Notes: generated from the sequence alone by a model not told the origin. 64,000 nucleotides of DNA from Microbacterium sp. (GCA_029239635.1 JARBUN010000014.1:1-64000), one strand, 5' to 3'; positions 37,278-48,914 are shown, counted from the first letter of the stretch. A program made the numbers and translations.

Positions 37278-39317
37278 TCATCCCAGGCTGGGCGACAGCT
37301 GCTCGGCCAGCAGGGGCGCGAGGGTCGCGGCGTAGGTGCGCGACAGGTGGTTGTCGTCTCGGTACAGCGCGACGTTGCCGACGACGCCGACGCACACGTC
37401 GTCGGGGCAGATCCACGGCGTCAGGTCGACGAGCTGCACGCCCGCGCGGTCGAGGACCGCCGCGGGATTGTCGTCGGCCAGGGATCCCGCGCGGGGAACG
37501 GCGCACTCCAGAGGATCGGCCGCCTCGGCGACACAGCTGTACATGTCGAACCCGAACCGCGGGTTGTCCCGGATGCCGAGGACTTCGATGCCGGCGTCGC
37601 CCATGCGATCGAGGAAGCGATCGATGCCGGGGCGGAGCGCCTCGTCGGCCTCGCCGTGGTCCGACCGCGTCACGACGGTCACGACGGCATCCGGTCGCAT
37701 CCGTTCGACGTGGTCGACCGCGGCCTCTCGCCACGCGTCGCACGTCGGGTCCATTCCCGGTTCGTCGAGCCCCATCGAGCAGCCGCCCTTGACGAGCATG
37801 ACCACTCCCCACCCGTTCTGCTCCGCGACAGGCACCAGGGCAGCCGTGATCTGCTGCGAATGGGAGTCACCGACCACGACGACGGTTCGCTCCGCGCGCG
37901 CCGTGTGCGGGGTCTCCGCACAGGTTCCCTCCAGGATCTCCTCCGTCGGCCGACGCGCGCCGGCGCAGGGGCGGTCGAGCTGCATCCACTCGTCCTCGAG
38001 AGCAGCGGGCATCGGGAGCAGGACCGCGTCGGCGGGCGGCTCGGGCAACGTGGGATCGTGCAGCACCGCCGCACCCGGGTTGGAGATGGCCGCTCGCGCC
38101 GCGACGGCCCGCGCCTCGAGTTCGCTCGAGACCTGCCAGGCGGTCACGGGCAGCACGACCACGGCCGTGGCGACGACCAGGACCGCGATGGGGACGAGCC
38201 GGGAGGGGTCGCCCTTGCGCCAGGCGCGGACGGGGGTGTCGACCGCGGCGGTCAACGCCCGCGCGAGCGCGAGCGAGAGCACGATGACGAGCGTCCCGCC
38301 AACGATGCCCGCGCCGTCTCGCCCCGTCACGACGAGGAAGGTGATGAGGATCGGCCAGTGCACCAGATAGAGGGCGTACGCGTCGCGGCCGAGGAGCCGC
38401 AGCGGGCGTGATGCCAGGTACCGCGCCGGTCCTCCGCGGGCCGCGCCGCTCCCCGAGACGACGATCGCGGCCGCACACAGCACCGGCCACAGCGCGAGGA
38501 AACCGGGGAACCCGCCCTGCACGTCCACGACGAGGCCGAGGATGAGGAGCCCGAACAGCCCCGCCCACCCGAGCGATGCGCGGACGACGGGCCCCGGACG
38601 CACGTGCGGCAGAACGACGACGAGGAGCGATCCCGCGGCGAACTCCCACAGGCGCGCACCCGTGTCGAAGTAGGCGCTCTGCTGCTCCGCGGCCGTCCGG
38701 ATGATCGAGTACGACAGCGAGAGGCCGAACACCACGGTGAAGACGATGCCGACGACGCGGTCCGGCGACAGGCGGAAGCGGCGGACGATCGCCTGGCACA
38801 CGGCGAGAAGGACGACCCAGAGCACGAAGGCCTGCCCCTGTACCGACATCGACCAGAAGTGCTGGAGCGGGCTCGGGACCTCCGTCCGTGCGTAGTAGTC
38901 CACGGCATCCGCCGCCAACAGCACGTTCTGCACGTAGAGGAGAGACGCCCAGGTCTGCTCCCAGATCGCGCGCCACATGGCCTGCGGAAAGAACGTCCAG
39001 GCGAGGGCGAGGACGCCGACCAGCGTCACCGCGGCGGCGGGCAGGAGCCGGCGGAAGATGCCGATGAGGTGGGAGACCGGACGAACAGGGGTCGGTCCGT
39101 CCATCCGGCGCACGAATCCTCGGGTGAGGAAGAACGCCGACAGCATGAGGAAGACGTCGACCCCACCCGAGACCCGTCCGACCCAGACGTGATAGGTGAC
39201 GACCAGAAGGATCGCAACGGCGCGCAGTCCGTCGACGTCGGGGCGATACGCCCAGCGCCCCTCCTGTGCCCGGTCAGCGCTCGCCGACAGGACTGCAGAC
39301 CCGGAGGTCAGACGCAC
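37278..39317 (-). CDS. Membrane O-acyltransferase with SGNH domain (OafA/acyltransferase-3 type)
   Basis: This 679-residue fusion moves acyl groups (often acetyl) across the membrane onto surface glycans. The N-terminal acyltransferase-3 part has about ten helices and starts RPDVDGLRAVAILLVVTYHVW with the catalytic His at 43. A periplasm-side SGNH domain (about 470-679) has GDSHSQQ at about 480 and DDNHLS near 654 as the Ser and Asp/His blocks. It sits between glf and wzm in one operon, so the likely substrate is the exported galactofuran or an attached glycan. Confidence 0.9.
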   Translation of the reverse strand: MRLTSGSAVLSASADRAQEGRWAYRPDVDGLRAVAILLVVTYHVWVGRVSGGVDVFLMLSAFFLTRGFVRRMDGPTPVRPVSHLIGIFRRLLPAAAVTLVGVLALAWTFFPQAMWRAIWEQTWASLLYVQNVLLAADAVDYYARTEVPSPLQHFWSMSVQGQAFVLWVVLLAVCQAIVRRFRLSPDRVVGIVFTVVFGLSLSYSIIRTAAEQQSAYFDTGARLWEFAAGSLLVVVLPHVRPGPVVRASLGWAGLFGLLILGLVVDVQGGFPGFLALWPVLCAAAIVVSGSGAARGGPARYLASRPLRLLGRDAYALYLVHWPILITFLVVTGRDGAGIVGGTLVIVLSLALARALTAAVDTPVRAWRKGDPSRLVPIAVLVVATAVVVLPVTAWQVSSELEARAVAARAAISNPGAAVLHDPTLPEPPADAVLLPMPAALEDEWMQLDRPCAGARRPTEEILEGTCAETPHTARAERTVVVVGDSHSQQITAALVPVAEQNGWGVVMLVKGGCSMGLDEPGMDPTCDAWREAAVDHVERMRPDAVVTVVTRSDHGEADEALRPGIDRFLDRMGDAGIEVLGIRDNPRFGFDMYSCVAEAADPLECAVPRAGSLADDNPAAVLDRAGVQLVDLTPWICPDDVCVGVVGNVALYRDDNHLSRTYAATLAPLLAEQLSPSLG

Positions 39318-39324
39318 GGACTCA

Positions 39325-40503
<1,179 letters not shown>

Positions 40504-40607
40504 CTACCCGCGGGCCCCTTCGCCATTGCACGGGGCGGCTCAGCGGGCGCGCAGAGACCGTCGGATACGATGACGTGTCGAAAACGGAACTGACGGAGAC
40601 GGATCGT

Positions 40608-42527
40608 ATGGGTGACTGGATCAGCGCCGTTCCGTCGTACCTTGTCGTCGTCCTGGTCCTGATCCTTCCCGGTGCCGCCGTGGTCGCGGCCGGATGGGGT
40701 GTCCGCAATCCGCAGCGCCTGCTGCTGGCGCCGGCGATCTCGGCGACCCTCGCGGCGGCCGCCTCCACGATCGCGCATTTCGTCGGGCTGCGGTGGAACC
40801 TGCTCCCCCTCGCGCTGTTCACCCTCGTGGTGGTCGGGATCGCCCTCCTGCTGCGCCGCGGGAACGGGGCCGACCCGGCACCGGCCGGACGCCGCACCCT
40901 CCTCACCGTGGTGCTCTCGCTCGGAGCGACCGCCGCGGTCACGACCGTGATGTTCGCCCGCGCCTTCGGCTCCCCCGACAACATCGCGCAGCGCTTCGAC
41001 AACATCGTCCATCTGAACGCCATCGCCCTCGCCGTGCAGACGGGCGACGCCTCGGGGTTCCAGATCGGCGCGACCAGCGACATCGGGTTCTATCCCAATG
41101 GGTGGCACGCCCTGACCACGTTGGCCGTCGAGCTCACCGGCGCCTCCGCCCCGGTGGCCGTCAACGGGGCGAATCTCGCCTTCGTGTCGGTGCTGTGGCC
41201 GGCGTCGATCATGGCCTTGGTCGGCGCGCTGTTCGCGCAGCGACGCACGGCCTACATCACAGCCGCCGCACTCTCCGCAGGCTTCGGCGCTTTCCCTGCC
41301 CTGTTCTTCAACTGGGGCGTGCTCTACCCCAACCTCATCGGCTACGCGATGGCGCCGGCCGCGCTGTCGACGGTCGTCACGGCGCTGGACGACCGCGGTC
41401 CGCGCGCACTGACGCGCGCTCTCCTGCTCGTCGCGCTGCTCGCGGGGGGCGTGTTCCTCGGCCACCCGAACGCTTTCCTCTCGCTCCTCGCCTTCTCGGC
41501 CGCCCTCGTCATCGGCATCCTGGTCATCCGCGCGTTCGACTCCCGCACCCGTTCGTCGGTGATCGGTGTCGGGGCGGCGGTCGCCGGGTTCGGCATCGTC
41601 ATGGCGATCGTGTGGTCCGTGTTCCGCACCGGTGCGGAGCACTCCCGGTGGGAGCCCTGGCAGAACCTCGCCCAGGCCGCCGGCGAAGGGCTCTTCGCGT
41701 CCCCCCGCGGCTTCACGCCGACGATCATCGTGGTCGCGCTCCTCGTCGCCGGTTTCATCGCCGTCGCCCGGCGCCCGCGATGGCTTCCCGTCCTGGCGGT
41801 GTTCGCCGTCGCGGTGGCGCTGTTCATGGTGGTCTCGGGCCTGCGCATCGACTCTCCCGTGCGCCAGCTTCTAACGAACCCCTGGTACAACGACTCGAAC
41901 CGTCTGGCCGCACTCCTTCCCCTCGCCGCCATTCCCGTCGCCACCCTCGGCGCACTGCTGATCGTCGACGTCGCACGGCGATGGGCGGCACGGCGATCGC
42001 TCCCGCGGTGGACGCGCCCGACGGCCGCCGTCCTCGCGATCGTCGCCGTGTTCTCGGTGGCGGTCGGCCCCAACGTCCGCATCGCGCTCGCCCAGGTTCA
42101 CGAGGCCTACGCCTACACCGACAACGCGCTCATCCTGTCCGCTGACGAGCACGCCCTGCTCGAGCGCCTCGACGACGAGACCCCCGCCGACGCGCTCATC
42201 ATCGGCAGCCCGCGGACGGGGACGTCGCTGGCCCTCGCCCTCGCCGACCGCGAGGTGACCCAGCGGCACGTCTTCGGTTCCCCGTCCCCCGAGCTCCTGT
42301 TCCTCAACACGCACCTGCGCGACATCGACACCGACCCCGCCGTCTGCTCCACGGTCGACGAGCTCGGGATCGACTACGTGCTGGACTTCGGCCGTCGCGA
42401 CGTGATCGATGACCCGAACGGAGCCACCGCGTACGACGGCATCCAGGATCTCGCTCCGTCCGCGCACCTCGTCCTCGTCGACTCCCAGGGCCCCGAGGCT
42501 CGTCTGTTCCGAATCGAGGGGTGCTGA
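40608..42527 (+). CDS. Polytopic membrane protein, possible DUF6541-type glycan protein
   Basis: The 639-residue protein has about a dozen membrane helices through residue 490 and a soluble C-terminal tail (about 510-639) with ADEHALLERLDDETPADALIIGSPRTG. The pattern resembles actinobacterial GT-C-like or DUF6541 membrane proteins in cell-surface loci. An acidic motif typical of GT-C enzymes is not certain. The start is the ATG at 40608 with ACGGAG about 10 nt upstream; a GTG at 40575 is the alternative. It leads the + strand glycosyltransferase operon (to 53612). Confidence 0.75.
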   Translation: MGDWISAVPSYLVVVLVLILPGAAVVAAGWGVRNPQRLLLAPAISATLAAAASTIAHFVGLRWNLLPLALFTLVVVGIALLLRRGNGADPAPAGRRTLLTVVLSLGATAAVTTVMFARAFGSPDNIAQRFDNIVHLNAIALAVQTGDASGFQIGATSDIGFYPNGWHALTTLAVELTGASAPVAVNGANLAFVSVLWPASIMALVGALFAQRRTAYITAAALSAGFGAFPALFFNWGVLYPNLIGYAMAPAALSTVVTALDDRGPRALTRALLLVALLAGGVFLGHPNAFLSLLAFSAALVIGILVIRAFDSRTRSSVIGVGAAVAGFGIVMAIVWSVFRTGAEHSRWEPWQNLAQAAGEGLFASPRGFTPTIIVVALLVAGFIAVARRPRWLPVLAVFAVAVALFMVVSGLRIDSPVRQLLTNPWYNDSNRLAALLPLAAIPVATLGALLIVDVARRWAARRSLPRWTRPTAAVLAIVAVFSVAVGPNVRIALAQVHEAYAYTDNALILSADEHALLERLDDETPADALIIGSPRTGTSLALALADREVTQRHVFGSPSPELLFLNTHLRDIDTDPAVCSTVDELGIDYVLDFGRRDVIDDPNGATAYDGIQDLAPSAHLVLVDSQGPEARLFRIEGC

Positions 42528-42529
42528 CG

Positions 42530-43619
42530 ATGTCGCGCGAAACGACCGTCGCCGTCGCCTACGACTGCCTCTTCCCGTACTCGACCGGCGGGGGCGAGCG
42601 GCAGTATCGCGCCGTCGCCGACGAACTCGGGCGCGGGGGACTCGAGGTCGACTACCTCACTGCGGTGCAGTGGGACGGACCGACCCCGGCCGAGGAGCAT
42701 TTCCGCACCCGCGCCATCACGGGCCGCCTGAACCTGTACTCCCCCGGCGGCGTGCGCCGTATCCCCGCGGCCCTTCGCTACGCCGCCGCACTGTTCCGCA
42801 CGCTCGTTCGCCGCCGTCGTCGCTACACCGCGGTGATCGTCAGCGGTCTGCCGATCTTCAACGTCTTCGCGGCGCGACTGGCCCTGCTCCGCAGCGATCG
42901 CGATCACCCCCCTCGCCACCTGCCACTCGCAGTTGACGGCGACGCGTCTCCGCGGCGAGGGCCTGCGCCGAGCACCGCTCGTCAGCCCCGGGCTCATCGA
43001 CGACGCCGTCGACGTCGAGACCCCCGGCCCCGCGGCCGACCCGCCCTACGTCCTGTACGTCGGCCGCCACATCCCCGACAAGCAGGTCGAGGTCATCCCC
43101 GCCGCCGTCGCCGCGGCGCGCGAGAGCCTTCCCGATCTCCGTCTCGTGATCCTCGGCACGGGCCCGAGCTCCGACGCCGTGCGCGCCGAGGTCCGCCGGG
43201 TCGACGGGGAGGACTGGACCGAGTTCCCCGGATTCGTCTCGGATGCCGAGCTCGACACGCTGCTGCACGGGGCGCTCGCTCTCGTCCACCCGTCGCGCCG
43301 CGAGGGCTTCGGTCTCGTCGTCGTCGAGGCCAACGCCCACGGCACCCCGGTCGTCCTCGTCGCGCACGAGGGCAACGCCGCCACCGAGCTCATCGACGAC
43401 GGCGTCAACGGCGTCGTCGCCCCGACCACCCACCCCGACGATCTCGCCCGGGCCATCCGGGCCGTCGCGGACGGCGGTGACGACCTCCGCCGCAGCGCGC
43501 GCGCCTGGTACGACACCGCCGTTCGAACCCGCACCATCCGCCGCACCGTGGAGGGCATCGCGTCAGCACTGGCGCTGCCGACCCGCTCCTCGGTGAAGAC
43601 GAAAGAAGACACCCCGTGA
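42530..43619 (+). pseudogene. GT4 glycosyltransferase, apparently disrupted by internal deletion and frameshift
   Basis: The N-terminal GT-B half reads from the ATG at 42530 (VAVAYDCLFPYSTGGGERQY) to VFAARLALLRS near 42893. The protein then resumes in the +1 frame at about 42897 (IAITPLATCHSQLTATRLR) through LYVGRHIPDKQVE and the GT4 nucleotide-binding EGFGLVVVEANAHGTP to 43619. The segment that normally joins these in GT4 enzymes (roughly 40 residues, around the acceptor site) is absent, so about 120 bp appear to be lost out of frame. Both halves keep normal codon use and the downstream gene still overlaps by GTGA. Whether it is a true pseudogene or an assembly error cannot be told here. Confidence 0.82.
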
Positions 43620-44815
43620 CCACTCCCGCACCGACGGACGACGTCGAACTGACGATCCTCATGCCCTGCCTCAACGAGGCCGAGACGCTCGAGGTGTGCA
43701 TCCGCAAGGCGCAAGGCTTCCTCCAGCGCAGCGGCATCCGGGGAGAGGTGCTCATCTCCGACAACGGCAGCACCGACGGCTCCCAGGCGATCGCCGAGGG
43801 GCTCGGCGCGCGCGTCTCGCACGCCCCGCGTCGCGGCTACGGTGCCGCGCTCATCAACGGCATCGAGACCGCCCGCGGCCGGTTCGTCATCATGGCCGAC
43901 GCCGACGACAGCTACGACTTCGAGAACCTCGAGCCCTTCGTCGAGCGCCTCCGCGCGGGCGCCGACCTCGTCATGGGCAACCGCTTCCGCGGCGGAATCG
44001 CACCGGGGGCCATGCCGCCGCTGCACAAGTACCTCGGCAACCCGGTGCTCTCGTTCATCGGAGAGCTGTTCTTCCGTCCCGGCATCCGGGATTTCCACTG
44101 CGGTCTGCGCGGTTTCAACCGCGCGCGCATCCGCGACCTCGACCTGCAGACCACCGGCATGGAGTTCGCCTCCGAGATGGTCGTGCGCGCCTCTCTCGCG
44201 CGCTACCGCATCGAAGAGGTGCCGACCACGCTCAAGAAGGACGGGCGCTCGCGCCCGCCGCACCTGCGCAGCTGGCACGACGGCTGGCGGCACCTCCGCT
44301 TCCTGCTGCTGTTCGCTCCGCGCTGGTTGTTCGTCTACCCCGGCCTCGTCGCGTTCTTCCTGGGGGCGATCGCGGTCGGTGTGCTCTCGTTCGGCGGGGT
44401 CGAGATCGCCGGGGTGGGCTTCGACGTCACCACGATGGTCTACGCGAGCGCGCTGTGCGTGATCGGGTTCCAATCCCTGCTGTTCTTCTGGCTCACCAAG
44501 CTCTACGCCACGCAGGAGGGCTTCCTTCCGACGAGCGAGCGATATCGACGGATCGTCGCCAAATGGTCGGCCGAGCGCGGTCTGCTCATCGGGCTCGCCC
44601 TCTTCGTCCTGGGCATCGTCATCGGCATCGTCCAGGTGACGCTGTGGGGCAGCCTCGACTTCGGGCAGCAGAACGCCGCTCAGGCGGTGCGCATCGCGGT
44701 TCCGAGCGCCCTCACGATCATCCTCGGCTTCCAGACGGTCATGATGAGCTTCTTCTCCGGCGTCCTCACCACCCCGCGACGCGAGCAGCGGCCCGAAGCC
44801 GTCATCGAGAACTGA
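43616..44815 (+). CDS. DPM1/ArnC-like GT2 polyprenyl-phosphate glycosyltransferase with membrane tail
   Basis: The 399-residue protein has a GT2 domain at about 8-235 with LMPCLNEAETLEVCIRKA, ISDNGSTDGS, the metal motif MADADDSYD and GNRFRGG, then DFHCGLRGF. Four membrane helices follow (about 240-385). This layout matches enzymes that make undecaprenyl-phosphate sugars for GT-C transferases. It is coupled to both neighbours (GTGA upstream, TGATG downstream). Confidence 0.9.
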   Translation: MTTPAPTDDVELTILMPCLNEAETLEVCIRKAQGFLQRSGIRGEVLISDNGSTDGSQAIAEGLGARVSHAPRRGYGAALINGIETARGRFVIMADADDSYDFENLEPFVERLRAGADLVMGNRFRGGIAPGAMPPLHKYLGNPVLSFIGELFFRPGIRDFHCGLRGFNRARIRDLDLQTTGMEFASEMVVRASLARYRIEEVPTTLKKDGRSRPPHLRSWHDGWRHLRFLLLFAPRWLFVYPGLVAFFLGAIAVGVLSFGGVEIAGVGFDVTTMVYASALCVIGFQSLLFFWLTKLYATQEGFLPTSERYRRIVAKWSAERGLLIGLALFVLGIVIGIVQVTLWGSLDFGQQNAAQAVRIAVPSALTIILGFQTVMMSFFSGVLTTPRREQRPEAVIEN

Positions 44816-45939
44816 TGGTCGCGCGCCGCATCCTCGTCGACCTGCTGGGCTTCACCGGTTCGCGCGGCGGGACCGAGACCTACGTGCGGGAGCTCCTCCC
44901 GCGCCTGGAGGAGCGGTTGCCGCACGCCCGCTTCGCGGCCCTCACGGGGCGCGCGGGGCAGACGCGGGTCACGACCTTCTTCCCCGGCGCGGTCCAGATC
45001 GTGCCGTGGGTGGGCGCGGACCCGGCGACGTGGGCGCTCGGCGCCGTCGCCGCAACCGACGTCCTCGCCCGGCGGTACCGGGCGGACCTCGTGTGGGCAC
45101 CCGCCAACTTCGGACCGGTCTTCCGCGGGGTCCGGCGTGTGGTCACGGTGCACGACGCGATCTACGACGAGGTACCCGGCGGGCTCGCCGAGCGCGCGCA
45201 GCGCAGCGTCACCTCCCTCCTTATGCGGCGGTCAGCGCGCACCGCCGATCACGTGCTCACGGTGTCGCACGCCGCCGCGGAGAGCATCCGCACCCATCTC
45301 GGCGTCGCCGCCGACCGCATCTCCGTGGTCCACAACGGCAGCGCCGAGCCGCGTCCGCAAGACGATCCGGCCGCAACCCTCGTTGCGCTCGGCCTCCCGC
45401 GGGGCCGACCGATCGCGCTGAGCGTCGGCAACCGGATGCCGCACAAGAACTTCCGCGGCCTGCTCGAGGCCGTGGCATCCCTTCCCGCCGCTCGACGGCC
45501 CGTGACGGTCATCGCCGGCAGCCGCCTGCCCGACCCCCTCTCCGTCGAGGTCGAGCGGCTCGGCCTGGAGCGCGACGTGGTGCTTCCCGGCTGGGTGAGC
45601 GACGCCCAGCTCGAGGCCCTGTTCCAGGTCGCCGACCTGTACGTCTGCCCCTCCCTCGTCGAGGGGTTCGGCCTCCCGGTCGTCGACGCGCTGCGGAGAT
45701 CCGTCCCGGTCCTCGCCAACGACGTCCCCGTCCTTCGCGAGGTCGGCGGGGACGCCGCCCGTTACGCGGATGCCACGGATGCCGCCGCCTTCGGCGACGC
45801 GATCCGCGCCGCGCTCGCCGCCCCGCCGGACTCCGCGACCCGCGACGCCGCGCAGAAGTGGGCCTCGCGCTTCACCTGGGACGATGCGGCCGACGGCGTG
45901 GCGGAGGTCCTGGACCGTACGCTCGGGGAGCGTCGATGA
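44815..45939 (+). CDS. GT4-family glycosyltransferase
   Basis: This intact 374-residue GT-B enzyme has the N-terminal acceptor domain with GFTGSRGGTETYVRELLPRL and VVTVHDAIYDEVP. A hinge follows (VHNGS), then the nucleotide-sugar domain with LSVGNRMPHKNFRGLLEA and the GT4 E-x7-E type motif SLVEGFGLPVVDAL (about 281-294). It is related to mannosyl- and rhamnosyl-transferases, but the sugar cannot be named. It makes a useful intact comparison for the broken GT4 gene two positions upstream. The stop overlaps the flippase start by 4 bp. Confidence 0.92.
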   Translation: MVARRILVDLLGFTGSRGGTETYVRELLPRLEERLPHARFAALTGRAGQTRVTTFFPGAVQIVPWVGADPATWALGAVAATDVLARRYRADLVWAPANFGPVFRGVRRVVTVHDAIYDEVPGGLAERAQRSVTSLLMRRSARTADHVLTVSHAAAESIRTHLGVAADRISVVHNGSAEPRPQDDPAATLVALGLPRGRPIALSVGNRMPHKNFRGLLEAVASLPAARRPVTVIAGSRLPDPLSVEVERLGLERDVVLPGWVSDAQLEALFQVADLYVCPSLVEGFGLPVVDALRRSVPVLANDVPVLREVGGDAARYADATDAAAFGDAIRAALAAPPDSATRDAAQKWASRFTWDDAADGVAEVLDRTLGERR

Positions 45940-47119
45940 CGGACACGGCGGGACCGGCACCGCTGCGCGGACGCCTCCTGGGCTTCATGGTGGTCCCGGC
46001 CATCGCCGCGATCTCGCCTCTCCTGGTGCGATCGGTTACGGGTGGACGGCGGTGGGCCCCGCGCTCATCTCGATCGCGCCCGACGACGATCGGCGCGCGC
46101 GGCTGTACCGGGATTCGATCGTGGTGCGACTCCTGCTCGCCGTGATCGTGCTGCCCGTCCTCGCCGTCGTGTGCTGGTTCGTGGCCTCGCCCGGATCCGA
46201 GCTGCTGACGGTCCTGATGGGCGTCCAGGGCGCCCTCATCGCCCTGACCTTCACCTGGTATTGCGCGGGCGTCGGAGATCCCCGCACGATCATCGTCTAC
46301 GACGCGGTCCCGCGCGTGGTGGCCACCGCCCTCGCCGCGGGGGCGATCCTGCTGACCGGCGTCGTCGAGCTGTACCCGGTCGCGGGCATCCTCGTGACCC
46401 TGGGAGGCACGACGCTCTTCAGTGCACGCCTGCTGCGTCGGCATCCCGGTCCCTGGCCCCCGGCGCGCGAGATCCCCGGGCTCTTGCGCGCGGGGCTCCC
46501 CGTCGCCGTCAACGACGCCGCTCTGAGCGCGTACTCCAGCGTCCCCGCTCCTCTCGTGAACGTGACGGCGCTCCCGTCCGCGGCAGCCGGCTACGCCTCG
46601 GCCGACAAGATGTTCAAGCTCGGCAGCGTGCTGCCCTTCACCCTCGCGAGCGCCTTCCAGAGCTGGGTGAGCGAGGGCGACACCCTCGACCGCCGCCGAC
46701 GCCTGCGCGTCGCTCTGGCGACGCACGGTGCCTTCGGCGTCCTCGGCGCCCTCGTCCTCACCGCACTCGGGCCCTGGGTGAGCCTGGTCATGTTCGGGGA
46801 GTCGGCCGCGGCCGGTATCGATCTGGTGGCCGCGATGGGCCTCGTGTTCCTCTTCCTCTCGGTGCGCACCTCGATGACGCGTCACGTGCTGTTCCCCGCG
46901 GGCAAGGCCCGCCTGGTCATGCGCGCTACGCTCGTGGCGACGGCGATCGGCGTCCCCGCGATGGTGGCCATGGCCATCGTGATCGGCCCCCTCGGTGCGG
47001 CTCTCGGCTACGCCGTCACCGAGGGTCTGGCCACCCTCCTGCTATGGCGGCCGTGCGCCGTCGCGATGCGCGACATCGCCTCCCCTCCGGCCCGAGAAGA
47101 ACAGGACCGCACCGTATGA
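45936..47119 (+). pseudogene. Wzx-like polysaccharide flippase, apparently disrupted by internal deletion and frameshift
   Basis: The ATG at 45936 starts a frame encoding RGRLLGFMVVPAIAAISPLLV up to about 46029. The next helix (IGYGWTAVGPAL) and about 340 further residues continue in another frame (-1) to 47119, with ten or so membrane helices of the MATE/Wzx superfamily (LRAGLPVAVNDAALSAYSSVPAP). About 25-30 residues normally covering the end of helix 1 and the first loop are missing, i.e. roughly 80-95 bp lost out of frame. The start overlap with the GT4 gene and the ATGA overlap with the next gene are intact. It could be a real inactivation or an assembly error. Confidence 0.8.
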
Positions 47120-47997
47120 CCTCCTCCCCCCGCGACTCGGCCTCGCGCCTCGGCGCCGTCGTGCTCACCTGGCGCGATCGCGTGCAGACCGTCGAGTGCG
47201 TGACAGGTCTTCTCGCGTCTCCCGCCGTCGGCCGCGTCGTGGTCGTCGACAACGAAGCCGATGGAACGATCCGGGATGCCTTCGCGCCCGACGAGCGGAT
47301 CGAGTTCGTCGAGTTGACCGCCAACACCGGATTCGCGGTCGGGGTGAACGCGGGGATGAAGGTCCTCCTCGCCGACGACGACATCGATCTCCTCCTGATC
47401 ATGAACAACGACGCGACCCTCCCCTCGAGCGACATCGAGCTCTTGCGTGCCGCCCTGGACGCTGACGCGTCGCTCGGCGTCGTGGGACCGCGCATCGTCA
47501 CCCCCGACGGCCAGCGCTTCTCCGCCGGCGGGGTGGTCAATCGCCTGACGTGGGGCATCCGGCAGCCGCGACCGGCCGAGCAGCCCGACTTCCTGACCTG
47601 GGCCTGCGTCCTCGTGCGGCGCTCGACGCTCGAGACCGCGGGCCTGCTCGACGAGCGCTTCTTCATGTACTGGGAAGACGTGGAGTACGGATTCCGCCTC
47701 CGTGCCCGGGGGATCGGCTTCGCCGAGGTCGCGGATGCCGTCCTCACCCACGCGGTCTCCTCATCGCACGCGCGGGCCGGCTCGCGGATTCTCGCGTACT
47801 CCAGCCAGGCGTTCCGTCACTTCCTCGCCCTTCACGGCGGAGCGACGACCGCGACGGGTCTCGCCCGGCTCAGCGCCAAGGTCCTGCTCACCCTGGCCCG
47901 CGGAGACCGCCGCGGGGCGGCGTACGTGCGGGCCGGCTGGCGCCTCGGCTCCCCCGCTCCCGATCCGGCCTACCCGGCCGTGAACGCCCTGCCCTGA
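47116..47997 (+). CDS. GT2 glycosyltransferase, rhamnosyltransferase-like
   Basis: The 293-residue GT-A enzyme has GAVVLTWRDRVQTVECV at the start, VVVDNEADGTI, TANTGFAVGVNAGM, the metal motif LLIMNNDATLP (about 94-104) and the acceptor-side MYWEDVEYGFRLRARG (about 187-202). This set is typical of WbbL/rhamnosyltransferase-type GT2 enzymes in capsule and teichuronic loci. The start overlaps the flippase stop (ATGA). Confidence 0.9.
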   Translation: MTSSPRDSASRLGAVVLTWRDRVQTVECVTGLLASPAVGRVVVVDNEADGTIRDAFAPDERIEFVELTANTGFAVGVNAGMKVLLADDDIDLLLIMNNDATLPSSDIELLRAALDADASLGVVGPRIVTPDGQRFSAGGVVNRLTWGIRQPRPAEQPDFLTWACVLVRRSTLETAGLLDERFFMYWEDVEYGFRLRARGIGFAEVADAVLTHAVSSSHARAGSRILAYSSQAFRHFLALHGGATTATGLARLSAKVLLTLARGDRRGAAYVRAGWRLGSPAPDPAYPAVNALP

Positions 47998-48013
47998 TCC
48001 GAGAGGACGCCCC

Positions 48014-48895
48014 ATGACCATCGGCTTCGTCGTGACGACGCTGGGACGGCTCGAGCCGCTCCGCGCCCTGCTGACATCTCTCGAGCACCAGCTCCAGGAC
48101 GGCGACCATGTCGTTCTCGTCGCGCAGGGCGCCCAGGAGGACGTGGCGACCCTCGCCGCCGAGTTCTCGGCGCGCGGTGTGCCGGTCACCGCGACCACCT
48201 CGGCTCGGGGCGCCTCCCTGGGGCGCAACACGGGCGTCGCGGCCCTGCCCGCCGGGGACGCCGTCGTCACCTTCCCGAACGACAACACGACGTATCCCGC
48301 CGGCACCGTGGCCGCCTTGCACGCGGCCGTCGACGACCCCTCCTTCCTCGCGGGGGGCTTCACGTCGTGGGATGAGCGCGGCCCCAAGACGACGCTCCCC
48401 ACCCCGGGGACACCGCTGGACAAGTACAACGTGTGGGCGGTGATCGAGATGGGCATCCTCATCCGCCGCTCGCTGTTCGACGCCGTCGGGGGGTTCGACC
48501 AGAACATGGGTCCGGGCTCGGCGTCGCCGTGGCAGGTGGCCGAGGGCACCGACCTGCTGCTCCGCGCGATGGCGCACGAGCCTCGTCTCCTCCACGAGTT
48601 CCGGTGGCTCCCTGCCGACGTCCACGTCGACGGCATCTCGACCGGCTTCGGACTCAGCACCGCCGAGCGTCGGCGCAAGCTCCGCGCGTACGGTCGGGGA
48701 ACCGGGCGCGCGTTCGCCGTCCACGGGTACCCGCTCTGGTGGCGCCTCGCCTTCGCCGCCGCCGGGCTGCTGTACGGGGTGCGCAATCCGCGCCCGATCA
48801 CGATCGGCGACGGGTGGCCGATGTTCCTCGGTCGCCTCGAGGGCACCATCGGGCGCACGTTCGGCCAGGCGCGCATGGTGTCCGCCACCCGCTGA
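48014..48895 (+). CDS. GT2-like glycosyltransferase
   Basis: The 293-residue protein starts [22 protein letters not shown] and has [12 protein letters not shown], the FPNDNTTYP segment in place of a DxD, then a D-x-G-type acceptor motif ([15 protein letters not shown]). The metal site is therefore unusual (NDN). It lies 16 bp after the previous GT, with GAGAGGA upstream of the ATG. The specificity is unknown. Confidence 0.88.
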   Translation: MTIGFVVTTLGRLEPLRALLTSLEHQLQDGDHVVLVAQGAQEDVATLAAEFSARGVPVTATTSARGASLGRNTGVAALPAGDAVVTFPNDNTTYPAGTVAALHAAVDDPSFLAGGFTSWDERGPKTTLPTPGTPLDKYNVWAVIEMGILIRRSLFDAVGGFDQNMGPGSASPWQVAEGTDLLLRAMAHEPRLLHEFRWLPADVHVDGISTGFGLSTAERRRKLRAYGRGTGRAFAVHGYPLWWRLAFAAAGLLYGVRNPRPITIGDGWPMFLGRLEGTIGRTFGQARMVSATR

Positions 48896-48914
48896 GGGCC
48901 CGGGACCCCGCTGT

